From: Portulaca oleracea
Taxonomy: Eukaryota; Streptophyta; Magnoliopsida; Caryophyllales; Portulacaceae
Assembly: GCA_029582165.1 (NCBI GenBank)
Contig: CM055877.1
Coordinates: forward strand, 35,223,249-35,287,248
Direction: 5' to 3'
Length of the DNA stretch: 64,000 nt
Shown: one piece after another, positions 45,598-55,608 of the stretch
Layout: each line of letters begins with the position of its first letter
Position numbering within the stretch: position 1 is the stretch's first letter
The notes under the pieces: generated by a model
The model's input: only the letters and a program-made list of their open reading frames with translations
Database searches by the model: none
Told to the model about the DNA's origin: nothing
Program-made: the position numbers and the translations under genes

Positions 45598-46276
45598 GTT
45601 ACCAATTCGAAAGTAAAAATCCTCGAATTCGCCCATTCAAAGAACGGACTCTACTAAATCGGTTAATTTAAAGAAAATAGTAGAAGAGGAGATCAATATT
45701 ATTTAGCGCATACAAATGAGATGATTAAATGCAAAAAATAAAGTAAAACGAACAAATGCAACTAATAAAATAAAATAAATGAACATAAGCATAAATATTT
45801 ATAAGTTAACATTTAGCCAATTTGATTAGAGCATCAATATTATTATTTAAGTTGAATTTACATCATAATAGAGTGAGAATAAAATAAGAAGAAAAAAACA
45901 ATACTAACCTCAAGTTAATGCCAAGATTATGAATGCAAGATGATGATGATGAGAAGAAGAAGAAGAAGAAGGGAGGAGAAGAAAGATAAAATCACCTAGT
46001 GTCAATACTCCTAGGATGATTTTGAGGTGTCGAAAAAGAGTGGAAATGAGGGTGTATTTATAGTGGTGGAGGTAGATTTATTTATGGTGGTGAATGAAAG
46101 AATATTGGGAGGATAAAATCAAATAAAGGTCGATTTTATTTGATTTGGTTTGATTTTGGGGATATTCTTCATCATTTTTGCATTTTAAAATTCTTGGCAT
46201 TTTTCTAAATTATTCAAAATAAAATAAACTCAAAATAAATAACAATATTTGTAAAGCTGAATTAATAGCGTCTACA

Positions 46277-46291
46277 GTTAGCACCCACTTT
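46277..46291 (-). promoter_or_regulatory. Polypurine region of the gag-only Tat relative
   Basis: Minus strand AAAGTGGGTGCTAAC abuts the LTR start. Next to it, CACTTTGATCGAGTCCGA is shared with the full Tat elements at 21610 and 37500, where the order is the same. Confidence 0.7.
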
Positions 46292-46370
46292 GATCGAGTC
46301 CGAGTAGGACGCTGATCAAAGTATAGTGTGGTGTTTTTTGGTCTATCCCGACGTCAATTTTGATCTTCCA

Positions 46371-46730
46371 GTCTTTCCCTGTGTTGCCCAGTCTTTCCCG
46401 GTGTCGTTCAGTCTTTCCCGATGTCTTTCAGTCTTTCCCGATGTCGTTCAGTCTTTCCCGATGTCGTTCAGTCTTTCCCGATGTCTTTTAGTCTTTCCCG
46501 ATGTCTTTCAGTCTTTCCCGATGTCGTTCAGTCTTTCCCGATGTCGTTCAGTCTTTCTCGATGTCGTTCAGTCTTTCCCCACGTCGTTCAGTCTTTCCCG
46601 ACGTCGTTGAGTCTTTCCCGATGTCGTTCAGCCTTTCCCGATGTCGTTCAATCTTTTCGGATGTCGTTCAGTCTTTCCCGATGTCGTTCAGTCTTTCCCG
46701 ATGTCTTTCAATCTTTCCCGATGTCGTTGT
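46371..46730. repeat. 20-bp minisatellite, 18 copies
   Basis: Exactly 18 units of 20 bp (GTCTTTCCCGATGTCGTTCA and variants) with no indels. Cys/Ser/Phe-rich frames across it are only translations of the repeat. The core GTCTTTCCCGRTGTCG is the same as in the 22-bp arrays at 21849 and 37736. Confidence 0.97.
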
Positions 46731-49700
46731 AGTTTGTTGAAGATGATCCAGTTTTCTTTGTTTTTGCACAGTCTTTTTGAATTCGGGCCTAGTCAGGCTG
46801 TCATACCTCCAGGCATGCAACTCTGTCCAACTTTCTTTATTTTTCTGCACAGTCCTGTTAGATTTGGGTCTAGTCAAGCTATCATGCGTCCAGACGTGCA
46901 ACTCTGTCTAGCCCGGCGTCGGTCAGCCGAATTTCACTTGTTGCTCGGAACCCTAGGCAGGCGTGGCGCTCTGCCTGATGTTTTTTTTTTTCACATTGCC
47001 AACCTTGAGTCCCCTTCGCTGAGCATATCGCTAGGTATTGCTCTGTGATATTTTGCATTTTATCTTCGCATCGGGTCCATTTTTTTTTTCTTGGTGGTGC
47101 TGTCTGTGGAACCAGGGTCCAGACCATGTCTGGCGATATGGTGCTGGGTTTTCTGGGTCTTCCCCTGTTCGGAACCCTGGGTATGGGTCTGAGTCATACC
47201 TGGAGGTATGGTGTCTGGTTACAAGACCTAGACCCAGCTTGTTCTTGGCAGTATGAGTCGGGTTTGTCCGTATGCTCGAGTCTTCTCACCTTAATTCAGA
47301 AATGAGTTATTTCCAAACTAATTCTCGTGAACATTGTGAATTGAATTTTTAGAGTTTAACTAAGAAAATAAATTATTTTCCAAATTAATTCTCATAAAAA
47401 TTTGCGATCTGTTTTAGAGTTTAACCCGAAAAATGATTTATTTTTCAAATTAATTCTCGTAAAGCTCCAATAATTTCTTTATTGATAGCGTCCTTGGAGC
47501 TTCTTGGTGATACGTCCGACGGTGATCAAGATTCCAAGCGAGCTTGCTTGAGTTCTAGCTGTCATAACTTCATTTCTTTTGAGGTTCGGGCGGGAGAGAG
47601 AGAGGAATGCAAATGTGCTCTTATGCTTATGCATGCTATGCTACATATACAAGACTTCCTTATGTACAAATACAAGACTCTATTATGCAGCCCTAATCTT
47701 AATGCATGGTATGACTCCTTTTTTTTTTTATTTGATTCAAGAAGAAAGAAGGGAAAAACTAGAAAACTAACATGACTTAAAATGAAAAACGAATTGATGT
47801 GACTTGAAATGCAAACTAGTGTGACTTTAAATGAAAAAATGCACATGATCTAAAAAATAAACGCACATTGATTTGCTGCATGTATGCGATATGAACAGCC
47901 CCCACTTTCTCGAGGAAAAAAAAGAATAAGGAAAAGTAAATCAAAAACTCTTAGTGTCAAGGGCGATTTCGAAGTGAGTTTCAGGACAAGACAAAAAATG
48001 ACGTGTTCGATCTCTTCTTGAACTGCCTCACAAGTTGCCATGATGTGGATGTTGAGCTATGTCTGAGCCCCTAGTTGAAATGGCGCAAAACAGGTTACCA
48101 ATGGAAAACTCTGCCTGATTAAGCTCTTTGACGATATGGTTGGGATGCTTAACTTTGATGACATGGTTAGGAACCCGAAGCACTAGGAGGGATCAAGTGG
48201 TAAGCCATCTTGATTTTCCTTGCCTTTTCTCTATCTTTCATGGTTCTTTTATTTAGGGAGGCACATGTAAGCATCAAGCCCCCAATATTAGTGAACAAGC
48301 GTCTTTAGGTGAGTCAGAATGATTGACCTAGGTGGGTGTCACCTTCAAGTAATGCCCTATTTTGATGCAACTGACATCTTGTTCTGCTAAAGGAGTTATC
48401 CCTCATTCAGGTGTTCTGAAAGGAGGGATTAACTGACGAATCTCATACATGCACTAATGACCAAATCAGAAGAGCTCACAAGGTAAGGAACAATGAACGA
48501 TAGGAAATAGAAAAGGTAGGAACGGTGGTATAGAAAGCATGTTTGTGAATAGTTAGGCCCCAACGGTGGGCAAGGCGAGAGTAGTGATCAAATGAATGGA
48601 TGGGTAGTTTGATGGACAGAGGTTCGAGCTAATAGAATGGACGGAATAGTCTATGGATGAAGCACCATGTCTCGTGGGTTTATCTCGTAAGGGAAGAGAT
48701 GGTCAAATGACTATGGTTTGATGGGTTAAGGTATGAAGGGTGATCCAAGTATGATGGGAAAATGTAGGTGTGCTTAGTGAAAGAAATTTGACAGCTTTTC
48801 ATTATCCTTAGAGACCAAGGTTTCCTCTCCTTTTGCCTAGCTTGCCTGGTGAGGTTTTCGAGCTAGCCACTGTTTATTCTATCTCTCAAAGACCAAATGA
48901 CTTGATGATGGATTTTCTCTAAAGCGAATTGTAGCGGCCGGGCCTCCAAGAGGTTCTCCTACGTATCCAGTGTGGAATCAGGCCATTCGTAGTTCAACAG
49001 GTGCAGCTTTGACTGATGCCTCAAGAAGGACTTCGAGATGGGTCGAAAGTTTAATGGGAAGGATATGTGTGAAGGTTAGACAGGAAGGTTTTGGGATGTG
49101 TGCAAGTGACTAATGTAAACCGACGACTGCCTCTTATTCTTGCTTTCTTCTTTCTCTTTTTTTTTTTGTATTTTTTTGTATTTATTTTTGAACTTGACAA
49201 CCCAATTTATATTTCTCTTTTCCATGATATTTATCACCCGCAACACATTAGTTGGCTTAAATGGATTTAGGGAAGAGATGGTCATAAAATGAATGACCAG
49301 GTTCGTGGTGGTGGTTGAGAAGATGATGTGTGAAGAAATGTAGGTGAAGCAGCGAAGTGAAAATGGAGGTGGTTATGATGTAGGTGGTGAGGGGTGAAGG
49401 CCTTCTATCGTAAGTTGTCTTTTTTAGCTGCATGATTTATTTGATAGTGAGATTCACTTTTGGAGACTATTAGTCGCTTTGAATTCTCTCCTTTTGCCTA
49501 ACCTGTTGGGTGAGTGTTCAGGTTAGCTTCTCTCCTCTTAATTTTCACTCATTTACCTCTCCTTTTTCCCAACTTGTTAGATGAGTGTTCAAGTTGACCT
49601 CGCTCTTTTTTATTTATCTCTCCTTTTGCCTAACTACGCTTTGGCGGTGAAGTTAGCCTCTCTTCTCTCTATTAACCTTGGACTCGGGGTACGGTGCAAC

Positions 49701-50126
49701 AGCATAAAGAAGGTGTGATCAAGATGTGAAATGGAATGGAAAATGCAAGCAGAGGTATGAGTCATACTTGGACAGTCATATGGGTGAGTGAGCTCTTCAA
49801 TTCAAATCAAGAATGCAAGCACAAGATTCTTTTCTCAACAGTTTAGAAGCAAATGAAGGGTCGGAGAAGACGAAAGTCATGATCATGAAAGATTTCATCT
49901 TTATTGAAAGCAGATAAGATGAATACATTAAAAAAATTTGCTTGGGAGATGTCCCAACTAACTCTGAAAATGAAGACGATTGCCATGAAAAGAAAAGACA
50001 CAACATGAGGGGATCGCCTAATTGATCTTTGCAGATAGGGGTTTTGGAAAGACCTTGTTTGACTCTGTAGTAAGCCACGTTCAAATTAGGTTTCTATGTT
50101 GCGATTGGCAGTGACAACTTCCCGGA
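46731..50126. other. Non-coding interior of the gag-only Tat relative
   Basis: No pol domains. Local duplications are visible: about 80 bp twice at 46753-46915 (GCACAGTC...CAACTCTGTC), about 75 bp twice at 47300-47470, and a unit of about 45 bp (CTCCTTTTGCCTARC...GTTAGCCTC) four times at 48826-48866, 49489-49536, 49557-49605 and 49619-49665. A block with pairable ends, CTACGTATCC and CGTAGTTC, lies at 48958-48994. It replaces protease, reverse transcriptase and integrase. Confidence 0.7.
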
Positions 50127-51057
50127 TTAGAGCATTTCTTCTATCTTGGCCTCCACCATTAATCCCAGCTTCTTTAGAGCTGAAAAGTCTGGGATTAACT
50201 GGCATTCCATTAAGCTATTATATATTGGCCTAAGCCCTTGTATAAACGCCTGGATTTGATAGTCCATGGTTACCTTGTCAGTCATCAAGGCCTTTTGAAC
50301 GTTCCAACGATTAAAGTAACTCATGAATGACTCTCCTTCACTTTGTTTGATTGCCGCCATGTCACTCATGGTTACATCAGCATCTTGACTAGCTGCGTAT
50401 TGTTGAATGAAGGCCTTGTAAGTGGCCTCCCAATTCTCCTGGGTATCTACTGGAAGGGCGTAGTAGCACTTCAGGACCTCGTCACTCAAAGTCCAAGGGA
50501 AGACATGAGCATACAGACTAGGGTCTACTTCCTTTAAGGCCATCATGTGCGTGAAGCTAAGCACATGATGAGTGGGGTTCTCCATGGCCTTAAATTTCTT
50601 CTCGGGCAAGGAGAATTTGTCAGGAAGCTTGGCCTGAGGAGCAGTTGGTAAGCCAATGTCCAAGAAATGTTCCCTAAATTGAGGGATTTGCCTCAACATG
50701 TTCTGCAAGTTATCAACCCTGTTGTCCTGAAATGGCGCAAGTTGCTCATCCCGGGGTATAGTCTTTTTCAGTGCCCACACTTCTATCATCATCCTCTGGG
50801 TCCTGCCCTATGCCTAATCTGTCATTGATGGTTTGAATGGCCTGGATGACCCCTTCGATCCTACGACCTTGTTGGTTGGATTGTGTTTCTATTAAAGTAC
50901 GGATGTCCCGCACCACATCAGAAAGGTCCGCATCAGTGATGGGTTGGCCCCTTACTTCTTCTTCAGCCATGAAGTTGAAAGGAACGGACACAATATCGCT
51001 CGTTGTTAATGAAGTTTGAGAAGGAGTGTCGGAATCAGTATCAAGGACAACAGACAA
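50127..51057 (-). pseudogene. Gag of the Tat relative, one frameshift
   Basis: Read from about 51057 the N-terminal part has a helical, coiled-coil-like stretch (VIQAIQTINDRLGIGQ) and an acidic end. A frame change at about 50750-50790 leads into the capsid region: KFSLPEKKFKAMENPTHHV, SFTHMMALKEVDPSLYAHVF, LKCYYALPVDTQENWEATY and SEGESFMSYFNRW, ending at TAG near 50127. It is like the gag at 26182-27390 in order and in key residues (NP-HH near the capsid start), which supports a Tat origin. Confidence 0.8.
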
Positions 51058-52133
51058 GCCTGCGCTTGGTGGTGTGAATGAGATTGGTGAGAAGTTTGAT
51101 AACCTTTGAGATCCGACTCTAGCCCAGGACTTAACTCTTTGTTGTTTGGGTCCTATTTTGCCTGTATGGAAACCATAGACCTCAAAATTAACCCTAACAT
51201 TGACCTACCCAAAGACCTAGTGATTTATATGGGACAACCTAATGTAAACAATGCCTACATGATGATTGATGAATGATTTTTTTTTTTTTTTTGGTATAAA
51301 CTCACCCACTTTTGGGCTTGCATGATGACCTCTAGCCTAAGATGAGACTATGTACGGGGAAGGTCCATCGGGCTATCATAAGATTGAGTCAACATTAAAG
51401 CCTTAATGAACTCGAATTCAAATAACAACCGGATACACCCTTTTTAGGCCCAAATACAACCAAGGGTTGGACAAAATCAAGCTAAGATCTTGGGCTTAAT
51501 CAAACCTCTTTGATTTGGGCCCAAGCGAGACCTCTAGGTCTTCTTTAACTTTTGTTTGATTATTACCCAAGCTAAAGCAATACTTTGGGGGGAAAACAAA
51601 GAGACCGACTCTAAAAAAAAAAGAAGAGAAAAAAAAACATATAGCACATAATTTACACATCTCACAATAAGAATGCACATAGCATACAAAATGGGTAATG
51701 GACCAAACCAATGTTCTATGTTCAAAGGTTTAAGGTCGGGTACCTAAAAACTAACATACTCATGTCACTCACGCGCCACAAATTCTATGGAGTTCATAGT
51801 AATGTGACCCGTGTGTTTCTCACAAAATTAAAGGGAAAATGTAAATTCATAATCCCAAGAATTTTGGAGTGTTTCATGAGTGGGGAAGCGATTTGCGAAC
51901 TTCTTGAAGTGTGAGATTCATTCCTTGAAGTCGGAAATATACTCTATCTAAAAGGGAAAATGGGTTAACCTAGACGGTACCTTTGGGTTCATCCCGATTT
52001 ATAAAAACCGAGATGGAGGTCCGTATGCACGATGCCTAACTAAATAATAAAAATTACAAAAATTAATTTCTCCTTTTCTACTCAAAATTTTTTTAAAAAA
52101 TGGCTTTTCAAGTTTTACCCTCTTAAAGTAAGT
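51058..52133 (-). other. Untranslated leader of the gag-only Tat relative
   Basis: AT-rich, with a poly-T run at about 51277-51293. No frame is credible. Confidence 0.6.
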
Positions 52134-52152
52134 CCCCAGTGGAGTCGCCATT
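52134..52152 (-). promoter_or_regulatory. Primer-binding site of the gag-only Tat relative
   Basis: On the minus strand TGGCGACTCCACTGGGGAC begins three bases inside the LTR end. It differs at one base from the site at 24828-24846. Confidence 0.85.
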
Positions 52153-53116
52153 TGTGGGACCTGGGAAAATCCCCGTTATCCCTCGCGGTGTACGGCGAAT
52201 CGAAAGGGGTGTCTTTTCTTGGAAGAGATTTAAATACATTTTGTTATGATGTTCAAATGAATCAAAATAATAAAATAAAAAGAGTCGCCAATTAATTTTT
52301 AATGAGAATTAATAAACTCAAATTTAAACTCCAAAAACCAGGAACCATGAAATTCGGATCCGGGGGTAAGGTTACGAATTCGAAAGTAAAAACCCTCGAA
52401 TTCGCCCGTTCAAAGAACGGACTCTACTAAATCGGTTAATTTAAAGAAAAGAGTAGAAGAGGAGAATTAATTAGATTAATCAATATTATTTAGCGCACAC
52501 AAATGAGATGATTAAATGCAAAAAATAAAGTAAAACAAATAAATGCAAATAATAAAATAAAATAAAAGAACATAAGCATAAATATTTACAAGTTAACATT
52601 TAGTCAATTTGATTAGAGCATCAATATTATTATTTAAGTTGGATTTACATCATAATAAAGTGAGAATTAAATAAGAAGGAAAAAAAAAACAATACTAACC
52701 TCAAGTTAATGCCAAGACTATGAATGCAAGATGATGATGATGAGAAGAAGAAGAAGAAGGGAGGAGAAGAAAGATAAAATCATCTAGTGTCAATACTCTT
52801 AGGATGATTTTGAGGTGTCGAAAAAGAGTGGAAATGAGGGTGTATTTATAGTGGTAGAGGTAGATTTATTTATGGTGGTGAATGAAAGAATATTGGGAGG
52901 ATAAAATCAAATAAAGGTTGATTTTATTTGATTTGGAAGAATGAGGAAGGATGAAACAAAAGAGGGATTTGATTTGGTTTGATTTTGGGGATATTCTTCA
53001 TCATTTTTGCATTTTACAATTCTTGGCATTTTTCTTATTATTCAAAATAAAATAAACTCAAAATAAATTACAATATTTATAAAGTTGAATTAAATGACAA
53101 AATTTCAGCGTCTACA
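52153..53116 (-). repeat. 5' LTR of the gag-only Tat relative
   Basis: Minus strand, starting TGTAGACGCTG at 53116 and ending GGTCCCACA at 52153. TATA CTATAAATACAC (minus) at about 52838-52850. It is the unbroken sister of the LTR at 41947-46276. Confidence 0.92.
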
Positions 53117-53178
53117 CCAGCATTTTCCCTTCATTTTCCTTTATACGTCATACTTAAATGCGCCTTTCCTTTTCTAGG

Positions 53179-54885
53179 ACCAAGTGAACTGGCGTCCTTG
53201 GGCCGATTTTAACGTCGAAGGGTTACTACAACCTTTGAATTTGGTGGAGCACGACACCCGTCTTCACCTCCTGATTGAGGGACCTTATGGTTATGTGTTG
53301 TATTTGGGGGAGAGAGCCTCGAGGCAAATTCTGGGAGGCTACCCTGGTCTCATTCCCCAGGATCCTTCGACACATATGTTCGAGCCATGGTAGGTTGTCC
53401 TAGGCGTCCTAAGGGATCTGTTTCAAGGCCAAGATTTTGACAACTTCATTCATAACGTTCCACAAGAGCAATTCAACGAAGAGTTCCAGCGTTATCTTAG
53501 CTGTTTGGTTCCCCGAGTGGTATGTATCTTCCTTCCTTGTCCTTATTATGTTTTGGTTGATTTCTGACCAGAAAATCTTCAGCTGGGGCCCTATGCTAAG
53601 GCCGTTGAGGTGGAGGTTCCACCAGAGAGACGAAAGATCGGCGGCTTCTTGGACGTAGAGAACATCAACGAGTGTTCCACACTTCAAGCGTTTGATCGTA
53701 AACCGATAATTCTTCATTTTATGCTGTTTCCTTTTCTTATCCCACATGCTACTTATGGATAACCCCTGTCTTGCTATCTTTCAGCCGAGATGAGCTTTCC
53801 TCCGACAACTAACTAAGGAGTGGAGCACCATGAGGAAGCATATTGATCGGGCATTCACCGTCTCAGATAGATATCGAGGTGATACTGCCAGAAGAGCTGA
53901 TATGGAGGCTAATGCGGAGTCTGTTCCCCGGGAACCTCCTTGACGTTCTACTGCAGGTGCTCCTCGCACGGAGCCGCCACGCCGCTCTTCGGTAGGGGAG
54001 TACTCTTCTCGAGGTCGATCTCGGGATGAAGTTGGTGGATCTTCTCGTCCTCCTCTATCAACTGTGCCAGAGGGTTGCGACAAAGATATTTTGGTCGAGG
54101 GTCCACACTCAACTGGATCTCACTGTAGCAGGTCCTGTAGTAGAGATCGCCGTCCTCCGAGTATGGAAGAGGACATGGCTCAGATGTCCTTGGAGGAGCC
54201 ACTTGGTCATGGAGGGTCGTATCACAGTGCTGTATATGGTGGTGATACTCAACCCCATTCATACTTGGTGGAGGATGCTTCCGAGTCGAACGCCACATAC
54301 CGGCCCTCTCATTCTCATCGTACTCCAGCTTCAGTGCGCTCTGTTCGTCGCAGTCGGGAGATAGTGGTGAGGGACCGTGACTCAGGTGCATCAGTAGGGT
54401 ATCCTGGCAGTCAGGCCCCAGCGGATGGCGCTACTTCACGTCCTGCACCCTACGATGCTTCCTCTTTTGGTTCCGATTCTGCAGGGTGGCCTGTCCCTGC
54501 TCCTGGGATGGGTCCGTCATGGCCCATGGGTTCTCAAGAGTGGTCCGTGCCTCAACACACTTGGTTGGGAGGATCTGCTTCTTCTGGTTGGCCAACCCCT
54601 GGCCATGGAACTGGTTCTGTATGGCCTACTCTGTCTGTTGTGTGGCAGGCTCCTGATCATTCCTGGCTGGCTCCTTCACAGGAGCACTTTGTGTCCTCGC
54701 CATCGAGCGTACATCTTTCAGGAGTGCCCCTGTCTGGTCCATCGCCTCCTAGGCAGACTGCTCCTGGTCCTGATTATTACTCCTGGGATACCTATTTTCG
54801 CACGGTGGGTACTCCCAACGCGGGAGCTTCAAATGCAGGTGGCAACTTGGCCGAGGACAGCGGCGATTCAGGCTCCCTGTGGTGA
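53179..54885 (+). pseudogene. aORF-1 exons 4-6 of the outer Tat element
   Basis: Exon 4 (53179-53519, after CTTTTCTAG) reads DQVNWRPWADFNVEGLLQPL and LIEGPYGYVLYLGERASRQ; exon 5 is about 53574-53697 and exon 6 is 53785-54885. Exon 6 has an Arg/Ser/Pro-rich part and a long low-complexity Ser/Pro/Gly/Trp region with repeated SSGWP and PSWPMGSQEW words, ending in TGA. Stops are TAG in exon 4 (EPW*VV) and TGA in exon 6 (EPP*RS, from CGA). The C-terminal region has no family I recognise. Splice sites are GT-AG. Confidence 0.75.
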
Positions 54886-55608
54886 TAACAAAACATGCAA
54901 TTCAATGCAAGACCCCCTTTTTTTTTTAATTTTATTATGCAAGACTCTTTGAAATATATATATTTTTTTGGACTCTTTGTGCTGATCAAGACTTGATGTA
55001 TGCACGACTTTGACGCTTTATTCATGCAATTTTGAATGATTTTCTACATGATGGGATTAATCCCAATTAATCCTGCTTCCCCAAAAGAAAAGAAAATAAA
55101 AGAGAACCAAAACTTAAGTGTCGGAGTTAACTCGAGTGGAAAAATTTAAGAACCAAGCGTCATTGGGTCAATAACAAAGCCCGAGACATCCAAAATACAC
55201 AAATGGGCCGGTTGAAGCCAAAGGAAAGAGCCCAAAATAAAACAACAAGCTAATGGGCCGCGGCAAGTGAAAAACTGGGCCTGGGCCGCTTAAAACCTAG
55301 GCCGATTTTAAGCAGCCGAAGGGGGCGGGCCTGGGCTGGCTGAGGCGCGCGCACGTGGCATGCTGAAGTTAAAAACTAGGCGGGTTTTAACTCCCTTTTT
55401 TTTTTTTGCTAGCCGTTAAAGAATGGCTTAAATCGTGGGATGTGACGGCAATGGCTACATGATCACTTACTGACCGATTTGTTCCATTTTGATCATAGAT
55501 GAAGGTGTATAAATACCTCGTCCCATGCATATGGTCATCACTCATCATCTTCACTTTGCATCCTTCATCGAAAATTCTCCAAAATCATGAAAAATCCTCC
55601 TAACTCTC
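54886..55608. promoter_or_regulatory. Spacer with aORF-2 promoter of the outer Tat element
   Basis: TATAAATA at 55508-55515 lies about 94 bp before the aORF-2 ATG. Hairpins are near 55289 (arms GCTTAAAACC/TTTTAAGC, one arm decayed) and 55371. GGCCCA words are frequent. Confidence 0.6.

Larger units (their letters stand above)
41947..46276 (-). repeat. 3' LTR of the gag-only Tat relative, split by an insertion
   Basis: Outer parts 41947-42163 and 45603-46276 match the 5' LTR at 52153-53116; the rest is the nested element plus its duplicated GTTAC. On the minus strand it starts TGTAGACGCT (at 46276) and ends GGTTCCACA. TATA sequence CTATAAATACAC (minus) is at about 46048-46060. The uninterrupted sister LTR reads through the site as GGTTACGAATTCG at about 52368-52384. 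Confidence 0.9.
41947..53116 (-). mobile_element. Gag-only Tat-related retrotransposon inserted in aORF-1 intron 3
   Basis: Two LTRs on the minus strand (5' LTR 52153-53116, 3' LTR 41947-46276) and identical flanks CCAGC (41942-41946 and 53117-53121) mark a complete insertion. Inside are a primer-binding site, a gag and about 3.8 kb of non-coding DNA. No protease, reverse transcriptase, RNase H or integrase is seen, so it must be moved by proteins of another element. LTR ends, primer-binding site and polypurine region resemble those of the full Tat elements beside it. The LTRs differ by about 6% in the part compared. A chromovirus-like element later split its 3' LTR. Confidence 0.9.

Noticed and set aside
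21849..46730. CRISPR-like arrays
   Set aside because: The arrays are head-to-tail units of 20-22 bp without spacers, in plant retroelements.
46326..46740. Three overlapping Ser/Phe/Cys-repeat proteins (SFSLSRCRSVFPDV-like)
   Set aside because: They are the three frames of the 20-bp minisatellite. A 20-bp period keeps all frames open without coding meaning.
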